A stretch of DNA of 64,000 nt from Psychrobacter urativorans (GCF_904846695.1 NZ_CAJHBR010000006.1:62001-126000), one strand, 5' to 3'; counted from the stretch's first letter, positions 1-10,115 are shown. Notes: a model not told the origin generated them from the sequence alone. Translations and numbers: made by a program.

Positions 1-768
1 TCAATGTATAAGACGGCTATTGAAGACTCTTCTATTGATACTGACTTAATCAATAAACGTGTGCCTTTTCGTTGGACAGACATGCAGTTTTTGGGTGATG
101 ATGTCGGCAAACTCACTAAGAGTGTGCCTGCTAGTACTAATTTAGTACAGCAGCTGCGCACACTGCTTGGGCGCCCCACTAAACAGTTGACTATTATCTC
201 ATCGTATTTTGTCCCTACTAAAGATGGCGTAGATACTTTAGTTAAATTGGCTAACGCTGGTATCGATATAAAAATATTGACCAACTCATTCGATGCCACT
301 GACGTGACGGCTGTGCATTCTGGTTATAGCCAGTGGCGACCTAAAATGCTGCGCGCTGGTATAAAAATATATGAGCTGAAGTCAACTGCCAGTGAAGACA
401 AGCGTGAGAACAAGCTGTGGAAAGCTCGTAGCCAATCATCAACTAGTTTACATGCTAAGACTTTTGCTATTGACGACCACCAAGTGTTTATTGGCTCCTA
501 TAATGTTGACCCCCGCTCTGCTAATATTAATACTGAAATGGGAGTCATTATTAATGATGATGAGCTGGCACACCAATTGCACGAAGCGCTCAGTGATGAT
601 CTATTAGGTCAAGCCTATGAAGTCAAAATATTAGATAGTGGTGCGTTGCAGTGGCATACCATCGAGAATGGCCAAGAAGTAATTTATGGAGCGGAACCAA
701 AAGTTGATATTACCGACCATGTTTGGCTGACTATTATGTCTTGGTTACCTATCGATTGGTTACTATAG
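1..768 (+). CDS. Phospholipase D-like protein (cardiolipin synthase ClsC-like), C-terminal part
   Basis: The reading frame is open at the left edge, so the N-terminal part, including the first HKD motif, lies outside the window. Counting from the first Met seen, a complete second HKD motif (HxKxxxxD) is present at H150, K152 and D157. It is followed by the usual GSYNxDxRS segment. This is the phosphatidyl-transfer or hydrolysis active site of the PLD superfamily. The C-terminal layout, ending in a short hydrophobic WLPIDWLL tail, resembles the ClsC/YmdC group that makes cardiolipin from phospholipids at the inner membrane. The family is clear; the exact substrate is inferred. Confidence 0.85.
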   Translation, partial: SMYKTAIEDSSIDTDLINKRVPFRWTDMQFLGDDVGKLTKSVPASTNLVQQLRTLLGRPTKQLTIISSYFVPTKDGVDTLVKLANAGIDIKILTNSFDATDVTAVHSGYSQWRPKMLRAGIKIYELKSTASEDKRENKLWKARSQSSTSLHAKTFAIDDHQVFIGSYNVDPRSANINTEMGVIINDDELAHQLHEALSDDLLGQAYEVKILDSGALQWHTIENGQEVIYGAEPKVDITDHVWLTIMSWLPIDWLL

Positions 769-814
769 CTGATAGCTGACATTATTTAGATAAGATACTT
801 TCAATTGATTTACC

Positions 815-889
815 GAGCTATAAATACTTACCTTGTTTATAGCTCTTATAGTTTACGACTGCGCTCATTAGCATAAGGTTAATGAGCGC
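815..889 (+). terminator. Two successive hairpins after the PLD gene
   Basis: Two inverted repeats follow the stop codon. The first is GAGCTATAAA (815-824) with TTTATAGCTC (836-845). The second is GCGCTCATTA (861-870) with TAATGAGCGC (880-889), followed by a T-rich run. They probably end the PLD transcript before the MFS gene. Neither has a long perfect U-tract, so termination strength is uncertain. Confidence 0.5.
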
Positions 890-922
890 CATTATTATTT
901 TGATATATGGATAAACGATACA

Positions 923-2224
923 ATGCCTTCCCGTCCTCAATATGCGTTGATGTCTTCTAAAGACAAAAACATGGTGCTATTTATCTGCTCTAGTAGTGCC
1001 GTAGTATTTTTTGACTTTCTGATTTATTTATATATGGCAGACTTTATCTCTCTTACTTTTTTCCCAGCCAATATAGATCCAAGTATTAACAAATTACAAG
1101 GACTGGGCTTGTTTGCGGTTGGTTATTTAGCACGCCCTCTTGGTGGCATTTTTTTTGGTCGTTATGGTGATACTATAGGTCGAAAACCAGTATTATTTAC
1201 TACTATGCTTATTACTGCTAGTAGCTTACTGGCTATGGCATGCTTACCTACTTATCAACAATGGGGCTTAGCAGCACCGATTTTATTTATCTTGTTACGG
1301 CTAGTACAAGGAATGGCGTTTGGCGTCTTTGTACCTTTAACTTGGATCTTCATTGCTGAACATCTTCCTAGACAATACCTATCTGTTGGCTGTAGCTATG
1401 TCTCGGCCAGCTTTTTTGTAGGGGTGCTATTTTCTAATGCTTTCTTTGCCTGGCTAACAGGTTCTATGAGTCCCGATCAGCTTATCGATTATGGCTGGCG
1501 CATTCCCTTTATAGTCGCAGCGACATTAAGCTTTTTGCCATTATTAACTTGGCGTTTTGTCAGTGAATCTCCGTTTTTCTTGGCTATGAAAACAGTAAGA
1601 CCTGCTGATCATATCGAAAGACCTTTTACCCTACTCTTTAAGCATTGCAAACATTCTATATTCGTCGGTTTAATGCTCACTTTAATCATTGCTAGTGTCA
1701 CCACTGTAGTCATTCTTATCCTGCCTGATCTTATTGAGCTACGCTTCGCTTTAGATAGCGACTTGTTCGAGTTCTCACATGGTCTTGGTATTATTTTTAT
1801 GATTTTTGGCTGTATTTTTTATGGGCTAATATCTAACTACGAAAACTTTGGTAGAATTTTGGTCATTGGCTGTGTGTTATTGATCGGTCAAATATTCGCT
1901 TTTTATTATCATCTACAAGCTGGTGGCGATTACATTTTGATCATGTATGCACTGCTAGGTTTTTTTGCCGGTATTATAGGTATGATACCCGCGATCTTTG
2001 TGCAGTTATTTCCAACCAACGTACGCTCAACCGGTTTTGCCTTTTCTTATAATATAATGTACGCCATTGTGGGTGCCTTAGTTCCATTTGGCCTTGGTTA
2101 TGCCACGCTAATTGTCAGCTTCTCCCCCGCACTCTATATTGCCTTTATTGGTTTAATTGGCATTATTATGGGACTTTATTTTTATCGCTTACCTGAATTT
2201 AAGCAAATAAATAAAATTATTTAA
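923..2224 (+). CDS. MFS metabolite:H+ symporter (ProP/ShiA/KgtP type)
   Basis: This is a 433-residue integral membrane protein with about 12 hydrophobic segments. The MFS signature loop between helices 2 and 3 is at residues 79-89 (GRYGDTIGRKP). It is preceded by GYLARPLGGIFFG, typical of the metabolite:H+ symporter family, which takes up osmolytes, shikimate, 2-oxoglutarate or citrate. Length fits the family. The substrate cannot be read from the sequence. The gene stands alone between hairpins after the PLD gene and dusA, about 70 bases away. Confidence 0.85.
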   Translation: MPSRPQYALMSSKDKNMVLFICSSSAVVFFDFLIYLYMADFISLTFFPANIDPSINKLQGLGLFAVGYLARPLGGIFFGRYGDTIGRKPVLFTTMLITASSLLAMACLPTYQQWGLAAPILFILLRLVQGMAFGVFVPLTWIFIAEHLPRQYLSVGCSYVSASFFVGVLFSNAFFAWLTGSMSPDQLIDYGWRIPFIVAATLSFLPLLTWRFVSESPFFLAMKTVRPADHIERPFTLLFKHCKHSIFVGLMLTLIIASVTTVVILILPDLIELRFALDSDLFEFSHGLGIIFMIFGCIFYGLISNYENFGRILVIGCVLLIGQIFAFYYHLQAGGDYILIMYALLGFFAGIIGMIPAIFVQLFPTNVRSTGFAFSYNIMYAIVGALVPFGLGYATLIVSFSPALYIAFIGLIGIIMGLYFYRLPEFKQINKII

Positions 2225-2291
2225 GCCGCTATCAAACCTTGAATATTCGCTAATAAACTGAAACTACTAAGTATTAAAAGGACTGTCTATA

Positions 2292-3266
2292 ATGACCGTT
2301 GATATGACTAACAAGCGCTTGTCAGTCGCCCCGATGATAGATTGGACTACCACAGATTATCGATATTTTGCTCGATTGTTTAACCCGCAAGTTTATCTTT
2401 ATACTGAGATGATCAGCACTGGAGCATTGCTGTATGGTAATCGTGAACGCCACTTACGCTTTTTTGAACAAGAGCATCCTGTAGTATTGCAGCTTGGTGG
2501 CGCTGACATCAATGAGATGACGCAATGTGCCGAGTTTGCTCAACAGCATAGCTATGATGAGGTCAATATTAATGTTGGCTGCCCATCAGATCGGGTGCAG
2601 CATAATAAGATCGGGGCTTGTTTGATGGCTGAGCCGAATACTGTAGCTGACTTAGTCAAGCATATGCAAGCGGCTGTTGATATCCCGGTGACGGTCAAAC
2701 ATCGCATCGGTATTGATGATTTTGATAGCTACGAGTTTATGGCGCAGTTCGTAGAGACGGTTGCCGAAGCTGGTTGTAAACGTTTTATCGTCCATGCTCG
2801 TACCGCTTGGCTGCAGGGGCTTAGCCCTAAACAGAACCGCGAAATTCCGCCGCTGCGTTACGAGGATGTTTATCGCCTTAAGCAGGACTATCCTGAGCTG
2901 ATAATAGAAATTAATGGTGGTATTGAGACTATAGAAGAGGTTCAGTCTCATCTACAACATATCGATGGGGTAATGATTGGGCGGGCTTTTTATCATAATC
3001 CTTATCTATTAGCAGAGACCAATAGTTTATGGGATCAGCCAATACCTAAACGTTCCGAGATTTTGCAACAGCTATATCCACATCTGCGCGCGCAAGTGGC
3101 TGAAGGTGAGCCCCTATCGACTATGGCACGGCACTATCTAGGCTTGTTTCAAGGGTTGAGTGGTGCACGGCGCTGGCGACAGGCATTGAGTGGCAAGCCT
3201 AGTTTGACTATTGCCGATATTGAAAAAGCCGCTGATGAAGTACTAGCGTTAAACCCTGATGCTTAG
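2292..3266 (+). CDS. dusA: tRNA-dihydrouridine(20/20a) synthase DusA
   Basis: This is a 324-residue FMN enzyme that reduces uridines 20 and 20a in the tRNA D-loop using NADPH. The N-terminal APMIDWT segment, QLGGAD, and NINVGCPS containing the catalytic Cys (C97) are present. VKHRIGID, VHARTA and the phosphate-binding ING-G segment follow in TIM-barrel order. The FARLF and LYTEM segments, and the length, fit the DusA subgroup rather than DusB or DusC. An AAAAGGA ribosome site precedes the ATG. The gene converges on the CPBP protease gene, with only about 45 bases between them. Confidence 0.95.
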   Translation: MTVDMTNKRLSVAPMIDWTTTDYRYFARLFNPQVYLYTEMISTGALLYGNRERHLRFFEQEHPVVLQLGGADINEMTQCAEFAQQHSYDEVNINVGCPSDRVQHNKIGACLMAEPNTVADLVKHMQAAVDIPVTVKHRIGIDDFDSYEFMAQFVETVAEAGCKRFIVHARTAWLQGLSPKQNREIPPLRYEDVYRLKQDYPELIIEINGGIETIEEVQSHLQHIDGVMIGRAFYHNPYLLAETNSLWDQPIPKRSEILQQLYPHLRAQVAEGEPLSTMARHYLGLFQGLSGARRWRQALSGKPSLTIADIEKAADEVLALNPDA

Positions 3267-3311
3267 CTAACTGGTCCAAACCCAGCAACACATCCAGCAA
3301 CAAGAGCAGCG

Positions 3312-4148
3312 TCAGCTTACTTGCGACAAATAAAGCCACATTGCTGCCCCATTATTGATAATGTGCAGCAGTATCGGCAGTAGCAACGATGCTGATTTAT
3401 AACGAGCGTAGCAGAATATCAAAGCCAGCAATACGATAGTACTGATCTCATAAATGCCATACTGCAAGTGAATAACGGCAAAGATTAGACTAGTCAAAAT
3501 ACTGGCTATTAGCGCGCCTTTAACGGTTGGTTTTTGCTGCGGATGCCCTTTTGGCTGTGACTCTAAATTGCTTTTTGTGAATTGCTCACTAATAGCCTGC
3601 CAAAGTATACCGCGAAATACCAACTCTTCATAAATTGGCGCCACAATCACTAGCGCAAAAACTAACAACCCCACTGAGCTTACCGATTGATATAAAGGAT
3701 CTACAAAATCTGATGGTGACTTGTCTAACCAGTAAGTCAACGCCTGAGAAGCCACCATAAATATCAGTAGCAGGCTAAACATCCCTATCCCTAGCGCCCA
3801 AGAAAATGGTTTGAGCGCCAAATACTGCCTCAGATCGGCTTTTTTTAGGCGGATAATAACGATGATTAGTAATGCTATTAACACGCAGCTAACGATTACT
3901 GAAAGACTCACTATAGTGCCATCACTACTACCAAAATAAAAGAGGTCACCTAAGCTTAACGACTTATCAGCAGGTAACAGTAGTTTACCAGCCCCATAGA
4001 CGCCTATTAACTGGCTAATAAAAAACGCTATTACCATGCCGATTATTAAGGCAGCTACGCCAAAGCGTGAAAACAATGGTGACGGCGTTAAGCCTCCACT
4101 AATTGGTGCGCTTATAACCTCAAGACGGTCTTTAGGAGAATTGGGCAT
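3312..4148 (-). CDS. CPBP family intramembrane metalloprotease
   Basis: This is a 278-residue membrane protein with about seven hydrophobic segments. It carries the three CPBP (Abi/CAAX-protease) motifs: EELVFRG (E174, E175, R179), a second conserved His (H227 in FAVIHLQYG), and HIINN near the C terminus (H262, N266). These form the zinc site of glutamate-type intramembrane proteases. Bacterial members range from bacteriocin self-immunity to unknown roles, and no bacteriocin genes are adjacent. An upstream in-frame TTG at 4163 would add five residues; the ATG at 4148 is preferred. No strong ribosome site is seen for either. Confidence 0.85.
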   Translation of the reverse strand: MPNSPKDRLEVISAPISGGLTPSPLFSRFGVAALIIGMVIAFFISQLIGVYGAGKLLLPADKSLSLGDLFYFGSSDGTIVSLSVIVSCVLIALLIIVIIRLKKADLRQYLALKPFSWALGIGMFSLLLIFMVASQALTYWLDKSPSDFVDPLYQSVSSVGLLVFALVIVAPIYEELVFRGILWQAISEQFTKSNLESQPKGHPQQKPTVKGALIASILTSLIFAVIHLQYGIYEISTIVLLALIFCYARYKSASLLLPILLHIINNGAAMWLYLSQVS

Positions 4149-4256
4149 AGCATGGTCACTCAAAAATTCAGTAGATAGCTATCTGTCAGTAAAGTCTATC
4201 AAAGTGACAGAACAATAAAACGATAGAAACAGTAGTGAAGTTATAGGCTTTATTTA

Positions 4257-5141
4257 TCAAGCTAGTTGTTGAGCAATGACCTCTAGTACTTGCGCAGATA
4301 CTGACTCTGGGTGCTCTAATGGGAACATATGACCCCCCTTATGAGTCTGATAAGGAATGCCCAAGCGCGCTTTTATTTGCTGGGGGAACTTGCGCTTTAA
4401 AAAAATACTATCTTCACCAATGATAAGCGTTACTGGTGGCTTAGGACTATGGTTTGGCTTTAGCCAATACAGCGAAGGGTTAGTACGGAATACTGCAACT
4501 TCACTGGCTTTAGGAATCGCTAAAGTAACTTTGCCATCCGCGCGCTGGTGTAAGCCGTGCTCGATATAACCGGCAAAACTGCGTTCATCAAAGTCCTTAA
4601 AAAAGCCTTTGCCACGTAGCTTATCATGAGCATCCTCACGACTCTCCCAAACGTCACGGCGCTTTTTGGAGATGCCAGCTGGCGATAACTTATCCATCAA
4701 ACGATGATTCATCAGCGGTAATCTATCTGTAGTCTTAGCTAAGTGCCATAACAAGCTAATCTTGCCATACAGCCAAGGCGGATCCATCAATACCGCTTGG
4801 TTAAAGTATTGCGGCGCACGATACAATGCTTGTAGGGTACACATAGCGCCGAGCGAATGACCAACAGCAACTACTTGCGATACTTGATGATCCTCACAAG
4901 TAGCTTTTACGCTATCGACCACTTGCTGAGTTAAGCTGCGCCAATGATTATCAACCGGATAGTCAGGATGGTTACCTAGCATAGCGATGTATTCGATAGT
5001 AAAAAAAGCCTCTAACTCAGCAAAGAACGCTTTATAGACTGGGCTTGGCATACCGTTAGCATGAGCAAAATGGATAACTGGCTTGTTGGTTTTTTTTGAT
5101 ACAGCAAGGGCAGCGAAGCTCTGCGCATTAATAATACTCAT
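4257..5141 (-). CDS. Alpha/beta hydrolase
   Basis: This is a 294-residue cytoplasmic alpha/beta-hydrolase-fold protein. The oxyanion-hole region HFAHANGMP is at about residues 24-32. The nucleophile elbow GHSLGA has Ser96. The general-base His lies in GGHMFPLEHP near the C terminus. A central LIIGEDSIF segment before it probably supplies the acid. These mark an esterase or lipase-like enzyme; the natural substrate is not evident. The gene is on the same strand as its CPBP neighbour, about 110 bases upstream of it. Confidence 0.85.
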   Translation of the reverse strand: MSIINAQSFAALAVSKKTNKPVIHFAHANGMPSPVYKAFFAELEAFFTIEYIAMLGNHPDYPVDNHWRSLTQQVVDSVKATCEDHQVSQVVAVGHSLGAMCTLQALYRAPQYFNQAVLMDPPWLYGKISLLWHLAKTTDRLPLMNHRLMDKLSPAGISKKRRDVWESREDAHDKLRGKGFFKDFDERSFAGYIEHGLHQRADGKVTLAIPKASEVAVFRTNPSLYWLKPNHSPKPPVTLIIGEDSIFLKRKFPQQIKARLGIPYQTHKGGHMFPLEHPESVSAQVLEVIAQQLA

Positions 5142-5271
5142 AAACTATTCTCACTAAACTTAAATTATACTTATGGGCTATCATGGAAAATATAACGGTC
5201 AATAGCAATCAATGCTAACAATATTTGTGACCCATCAACTGATTATAGCTTGTTGAACTGCTAGACACTAA

Positions 5272-5302
5272 AAAGCTGAGCTATTATCCATAGCTCAGCT
5301 TT
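5272..5302 (-). terminator. Rho-independent terminator of sppA
   Basis: A perfect 12-bp stem, AAAGCTGAGCTA (5272-5283) with TAGCTCAGCTTT (5291-5302), encloses a 7-base loop. Read on the minus strand it ends in a run of five T, directly downstream of the S49 peptidase stop codon. Confidence 0.85.
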
Positions 5303-5315
5303 ATCAGCACATCTA

Positions 5316-6365
5316 TTAGCGCATTTGCGCGTTATTTTCTTCTTTAGGTAAGATATCGAAGTTGATACTCGACCCTACTCCAGCACCCATCTGTACCGCA
5401 AAGCGATCCATAAACGAGCGGAATGGATCGGTTGGGGTATAATTTACTACATTATTCAGCTCTAATTTTTTCTCTAAGCTAGCAATACTACCAGTTTTGT
5501 CTGCTAAACCTAATGCAATAGACTGCTCGCCAGTCCAGAACAGTCCTGAGAATAGTTTATTCTTTTCTGGATCTTTAAGACGATTACCACGACCTTCTTT
5601 TACAGCATTTATAAAGTGTTTATGAGTATTAGCCAACACACTTTCGACATGCTTTTCTTCATAATCAGTAAGCGGACGGCTTAAGCTTAAAATATCTTTA
5701 TACTCACCAGCAGTGATAGTACGATCTTTAACCCCGACTTTATCCATTAACCCTTCAATATTGTAGCTCGGCATAATGACCCCTATCGAGCCAACTAAGC
5801 TAGAAGGATTGACATATATCTCATCAGCAGCAGAGGCAATATAGTAAGCGCCTGATGCGCCAATATCACCGATTACCGCATAGAGTTTTTTATCAGGATA
5901 TTCTTTACGCAAATCCCTCATCGTTTGCCAAATTTCATCAGACTGTACTGGCGAGCCGCCTGGCGAATTGATATCGAGTGCTACTGCTTTTGAATTAGGG
6001 TTCTCAAACGCCTGAGTCAAGGCTTTGCTAACATCATAAGCATTAGCCACATCACCACTACTGATAGTGCCTTGTAGCTCAACTACCGCTAAGTGTGGTT
6101 TACTAGTATCGACACCTTCAAGTCCGGTTGGTGCACTGCTGCTGCAACCACGTCCGAGGGTCAAAAATATCAGTAGGATGTAGCCAAAAGTCAGCAGTTT
6201 AAAGAAAATACTCCAGCGCCGCGCGCGACGTTGCTCTTGTATACTGGCTAGTAAAGTGTTTTCGATAAGACGCCATTCTTGACCACTTGGCTGCTGCTGC
6301 AGAGGTACAGGCTGGTTGACCGAATTATCAGGACGTTTATTGGGATCTGGTGGCCAGTTAGGCAT
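5316..6365 (-). CDS. sppA: S49 family signal peptide peptidase SppA (short form)
   Basis: This is a 349-residue membrane-anchored serine protease that degrades cleaved signal peptides. An N-terminal cytoplasmic stretch is followed by one membrane segment (about residues 52-72). The S49 domain has the nucleophile Ser171 in GASGAYY and the general-base Lys223 in AGEYKD. The length matches the short one-domain SppA, not the 67-kDa E. coli form. The ATG at 6365 is chosen because AGGAAG lies about seven bases upstream; an in-frame TTG at 6401 has no such site. Confidence 0.93.
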   Translation of the reverse strand: MPNWPPDPNKRPDNSVNQPVPLQQQPSGQEWRLIENTLLASIQEQRRARRWSIFFKLLTFGYILLIFLTLGRGCSSSAPTGLEGVDTSKPHLAVVELQGTISSGDVANAYDVSKALTQAFENPNSKAVALDINSPGGSPVQSDEIWQTMRDLRKEYPDKKLYAVIGDIGASGAYYIASAADEIYVNPSSLVGSIGVIMPSYNIEGLMDKVGVKDRTITAGEYKDILSLSRPLTDYEEKHVESVLANTHKHFINAVKEGRGNRLKDPEKNKLFSGLFWTGEQSIALGLADKTGSIASLEKKLELNNVVNYTPTDPFRSFMDRFAVQMGAGVGSSINFDILPKEENNAQMR

Positions 6366-6587
6366 ATAACTTCCTAGGTTAGAAACAATATTTAAAAACA
6401 ATATTTAAAAAAAGGTAAAGCAATAAAAATAAGTGCTACATCATCCTAAACGCTTTGCTAATTCTATAAGCGGCTTATTGGTTATGGTGATCTTTAGTTT
6501 AGGGTTCAATAGTAGTGACAGCACAAAAGCTAACCAAACATAAGCCTAACGCCGACTGTTGTATTAGCCATTCTATTACAGCGGCTT

Positions 6588-9500
6588 TTATTTTATAGTA
6601 TTGTCATGGCTATTAACATCGACATTACTATCGGTAACAGTATCAGTATCAGTATCAGTATCAGTATCAGTATCAGTATCGAAACTAGCAGTAGCAGCAA
6701 AGGCCACTGCTAATGGCTTATTATCATAGCTTAGTAGTTGCTCAACTCGCTGCGCTATCAACACGCTACTAGGTACCGCTGAGGAACTATGGCTTAACCA
6801 ATGATTTGAGTGCTTACTTAAGCGATTGTGCTGATCCTGAACATCGCTATCCTTGATAGCATTAATAGACTTACCATTATTGACGTCTAGCTCATCTGCT
6901 GTACACATTAGTTGCCACAGTTGCCAAAGACGCCGATGGGTGGCTACATCTAATATCAACCGCGATTTATTTTGCTGCGCGTGCTTATGCGCTGGCGATG
7001 CTGTTAATGACGATGCCGCCAGTCTTAATATTTGACTGGTTAGTGCTGGCGATTGTACAGGATTAGCCGGGTTGAACTGTAAGATATCGATAGGCTCATC
7101 GCTTTGTATAAGTAAGCTGCAATCCCAAACACTGCTATCAGCTATCGTCGGCCAACCGGTAACCGCTTTTATGGTCAGTGCTTCATTTGCTGACTGCCAA
7201 ACCTTCCCTGCTGCACAGTGTTGCGCGCTAATAGCTAAGTCACTATTAAAGGACTTGCTAGTAGGTTTATTTGCTAATCGATCATGCGTAATAACGCGTT
7301 GCTTAGCAGCTGGCAGTCTCTTGTGCTCGCCTGCTTGCCAATAGTGCTTAGTAGGTAAGCTTTGACTCAACTGCCTAGCGGTCAGGGCTAATAAGCCCTC
7401 TGGGCTATGTGGGATCTTAACCATGCTCTGCTGCTTATGATCCTGCTTAGTCATTGTTGTAGCTGAGCCAGTTTGCACCACTATCCCCTCTAAACGCTTA
7501 ATGGCTAGTGTTCCTAGCTGCTGCGTTAAAGTCGCAGATAACTGATCGGCTGTCAGTAGGCTTGCGGTAGTGCGTGCAGCTTTAGGTCGGTGATCGGCTA
7601 AGATTAGCCAACTGATACTATCTGAGCTTTGCTGAGCACTTTTATCATCGCGGTTAAAATCTTTCACTTTAATAGCATCAACGGGATACTGTAATACAGC
7701 CGCGGTCAAATAACTGTCGTTAGTAGGTAAAATATATAAAGTTGGCATTGAGCTCAATCGCTGTTGATTGGCATAGAGGGTTATTATTAACAAGCTTAGC
7801 GGTGGCAATGCTAGCCAGCGACTGAGTAACTTAGGCGGCAAAAGCCAAGGTAATAATACTAACAACCCCATCAATAATATAGCAGTGTTTACTGGAGTGT
7901 ATAGCCAAGCATTACTGACTGCTGGCAACGAAGTCAACCAAGCTATTAGCTGATGCACATTCACCATTATAGTGGTGACTAACAGCCAAATAGTGGATGC
8001 AACAGAGGGCCATAAAAGATAGCACAGCCCTGCCAATAGATTCAGCGGTATGATAACCCAACCGAACAAACTTATAGCGAACAAGTTAATCACTAAGCTC
8101 CACAATGAAGCTTTGCCAAACAGCAATAGAGTAATCGGTAGCAGCGCTATAAATAACCAACACTGTAGCTTGAACAGACGCTTAATTAACGGCCAAGTTT
8201 TTGTCAAAATACTATAAATAAGGCTATTATTTCGCCAGTTTTGCTGGTGTTTACTAACAAGCTGCCGGCTGTTGTTAAAGCTATTATCCGAGTGCTGTTG
8301 CTGCAAGCCATTATCGTATTTCAGTATTAGGGCTACGGCGACGAAGGACAGCCAATATCCCGCTTGCCATAGCACATAAGGATCAAACCAAGCTAGCAGT
8401 ACTGCTAAGGCTAATAATACTCGCATAGCGCTCACTGGTAGTAAGGATAAACGCACGAGGCCAACAGCCAGTAACATCCACGCCGTACGCGCTGCAGGTA
8501 CATCGAACCCGGTGAACAAAGCATAAATAAAAGCGGCACTGATCATCACTCCCCAGCGCAGTTGCCAGCGTGGCAAATAGCTATATAGTATCGGGCAAAA
8601 TCGATCCGAGGCTAGCACTACTAGACCTGCCAGCATAATGGCTAAAAACAAAACATGAGTGCCAGAAATAGCTAATAAATGCGAGATACCTGCTAGCTGA
8701 TATAAGTCTTTAGTCTCACGACTTATCAAACTACGATCGCCAGTCAATAGACTCAAAGCAACCGCATTGGCTTGCTGCTGTGCTGGGCTTAATGATGGCC
8801 AGTGTTGATAAAAGCTCTGACGCAATTGCCAGCGCTGTTGATCAATTTTAGTACGCCAACGTTTAAAGTTGAGGCTAGTATTTGATAAAACAGTCAGGGG
8901 TGCGATAGCATTATCGGCTGCGGCGCTAGCAGTAGCCATTTGGGCGCTATTAACCGTATTAGCAAGGTTATTGATAGGAACACCAACGCTTATAATATTA
9001 GCCATCCCGTCAATATGACGCCCTCGTAGCCAACGATAACTATCGAAGCCAGTCGCATTATTGAGGGCTTGCTCTGAGGTTGCCAGGGGCACCAGTGATA
9101 AGCTCATCATTAGCTGATCACCTGGCTGCAAGCGGTTAACAGTGGCTAGATTATTGCTGCTGGTGTTTATTTTGGGATAAGCACTAAGTAGCACTCGATA
9201 AGTTGCGACTTGGTTATTGTTAATAGAGAGATCATTGAATTTTTGCTTAAAGCCATCCTTATTGCTAGCGTTTAGCGGTAACTGCTCAACGGTTATAGTC
9301 GCTAATTCCTGCGCAGTTAATTCAGCAGTGAGCGGCGCTAAATAGCTGAGAGTGGCCACTTGCCGATAACCGCTGTTGCTAGTAGGATCATATAAGCTAT
9401 CGCTGATACCCTCTATAGTCACTAGCGCTTGCACTCGCATTGATAAGGCTAGCTTAGTATTTTCAGCACGCTGATGACTACTCAAAGCTTGCAAGGCACT

Positions 9501-9800
9501 AGCCATGACTAATAGAGTGACTAAAGCGACCATACATAAGGAAGACAGTGCTTGAGACAACCAGCTAAAGATCAATGAGGTTTTTTTAGTAGATAAATTA
9601 GTGCTTAGGATAGTAGCAACAGGGGCTACACCTCTTTGACTGATAACTATTAAAACTAACGACATACCTAATAGATAAGGCAAAATTGATAGGCTAGCTA
9701 TGTCTAACGATAGCAAACTGGCTGGCAAGGTATTACTACTGGCAATAGCTAAGACGGCGATCATCACCGTTAAGATAAGTATGCTTAGTAACCAATACAC
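6588..9800 (-). CDS. comEC: DNA internalization competence protein ComEC/Rec2
   Basis: This is a large polytopic membrane protein of about 1070 residues that forms the inner-membrane channel for single-stranded DNA in natural transformation. It has N-terminal membrane segments, a soluble DUF4131-like region, the competence domain with HLLAISGTHV, and many further membrane helices. A long soluble C-terminal region follows. The metallo-beta-lactamase HxHxDH motif usual in that region is not visible. The tail ends in an Asp-Thr repeat coded by a hexanucleotide repeat. AAGGAG overlaps a GTG at 9806 and sits five bases before the GTG at 9800, which favours 9800. Confidence 0.93.
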   Translation of the reverse strand: MYWLLSILILTVMIAVLAIASSNTLPASLLSLDIASLSILPYLLGMSLVLIVISQRGVAPVATILSTNLSTKKTSLIFSWLSQALSSLCMVALVTLLVMASALQALSSHQRAENTKLALSMRVQALVTIEGISDSLYDPTSNSGYRQVATLSYLAPLTAELTAQELATITVEQLPLNASNKDGFKQKFNDLSINNNQVATYRVLLSAYPKINTSSNNLATVNRLQPGDQLMMSLSLVPLATSEQALNNATGFDSYRWLRGRHIDGMANIISVGVPINNLANTVNSAQMATASAAADNAIAPLTVLSNTSLNFKRWRTKIDQQRWQLRQSFYQHWPSLSPAQQQANAVALSLLTGDRSLISRETKDLYQLAGISHLLAISGTHVLFLAIMLAGLVVLASDRFCPILYSYLPRWQLRWGVMISAAFIYALFTGFDVPAARTAWMLLAVGLVRLSLLPVSAMRVLLALAVLLAWFDPYVLWQAGYWLSFVAVALILKYDNGLQQQHSDNSFNNSRQLVSKHQQNWRNNSLIYSILTKTWPLIKRLFKLQCWLFIALLPITLLLFGKASLWSLVINLFAISLFGWVIIPLNLLAGLCYLLWPSVASTIWLLVTTIMVNVHQLIAWLTSLPAVSNAWLYTPVNTAILLMGLLVLLPWLLPPKLLSRWLALPPLSLLIITLYANQQRLSSMPTLYILPTNDSYLTAAVLQYPVDAIKVKDFNRDDKSAQQSSDSISWLILADHRPKAARTTASLLTADQLSATLTQQLGTLAIKRLEGIVVQTGSATTMTKQDHKQQSMVKIPHSPEGLLALTARQLSQSLPTKHYWQAGEHKRLPAAKQRVITHDRLANKPTSKSFNSDLAISAQHCAAGKVWQSANEALTIKAVTGWPTIADSSVWDCSLLIQSDEPIDILQFNPANPVQSPALTSQILRLAASSLTASPAHKHAQQNKSRLILDVATHRRLWQLWQLMCTADELDVNNGKSINAIKDSDVQDQHNRLSKHSNHWLSHSSSAVPSSVLIAQRVEQLLSYDNKPLAVAFAATASFDTDTDTDTDTDTDTVTDSNVDVNSHDNTIK
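6641..6680. repeat. TATCAG hexanucleotide tandem repeat in comEC
   Basis: Six full TATCAG units plus a partial seventh lie near the 3' end of comEC. On the coding strand they encode an alternating Asp-Thr tract. The 6-base unit means copy-number changes leave the reading frame intact. Confidence 0.95.
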
Positions 9801-10115
9801 TAGCACTCCTTAGTTAATGACCTACTTCGCCAAATACGCTAGATCGTCCAATAAGTCAGAGGGTAAACTTGGCTGAGCGAACTGTATAAAATAAGGTGAA
9901 ACTATTACAACCCTTATGCTCATTAGCCTCGCTCTACGATTGCCTTATAGCTTAGCCTGAACAATAGCATTTATATTTATATTACCCTATACTGAATGCA
10001 GTTGTTGCAATCATTGGCCATTACAGCTGAAGCTCTGCTTCATAACCGTTGCTATTTTACTTATTATATCTTTAACTATCAGCCACTTAATGTCAGTAGT
10101 GGTGACCCTTACACC
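9801..10115. other. Divergent intergenic region comEC / DUF2062 gene
   Basis: About 315 bases lie between two divergent genes, so promoters for both should be here. An open frame from the ATG at 9996 runs into the DUF2062 gene, but it lacks a ribosome site and adds residues untypical of the family. A small GGTG...CACC inverted repeat sits just before the preferred start at 10116. No clear operator was recognised. Confidence 0.5.

Noticed and set aside
4036..4218. Short plus-strand open frame over the CPBP protease start
   Set aside because: It is the antisense shadow of a well-supported gene and has no family features.
9996..10115. Upstream extension of the DUF2062 protein
   Set aside because: There is no ribosome site, and the 40 extra residues do not resemble the family's N terminus.
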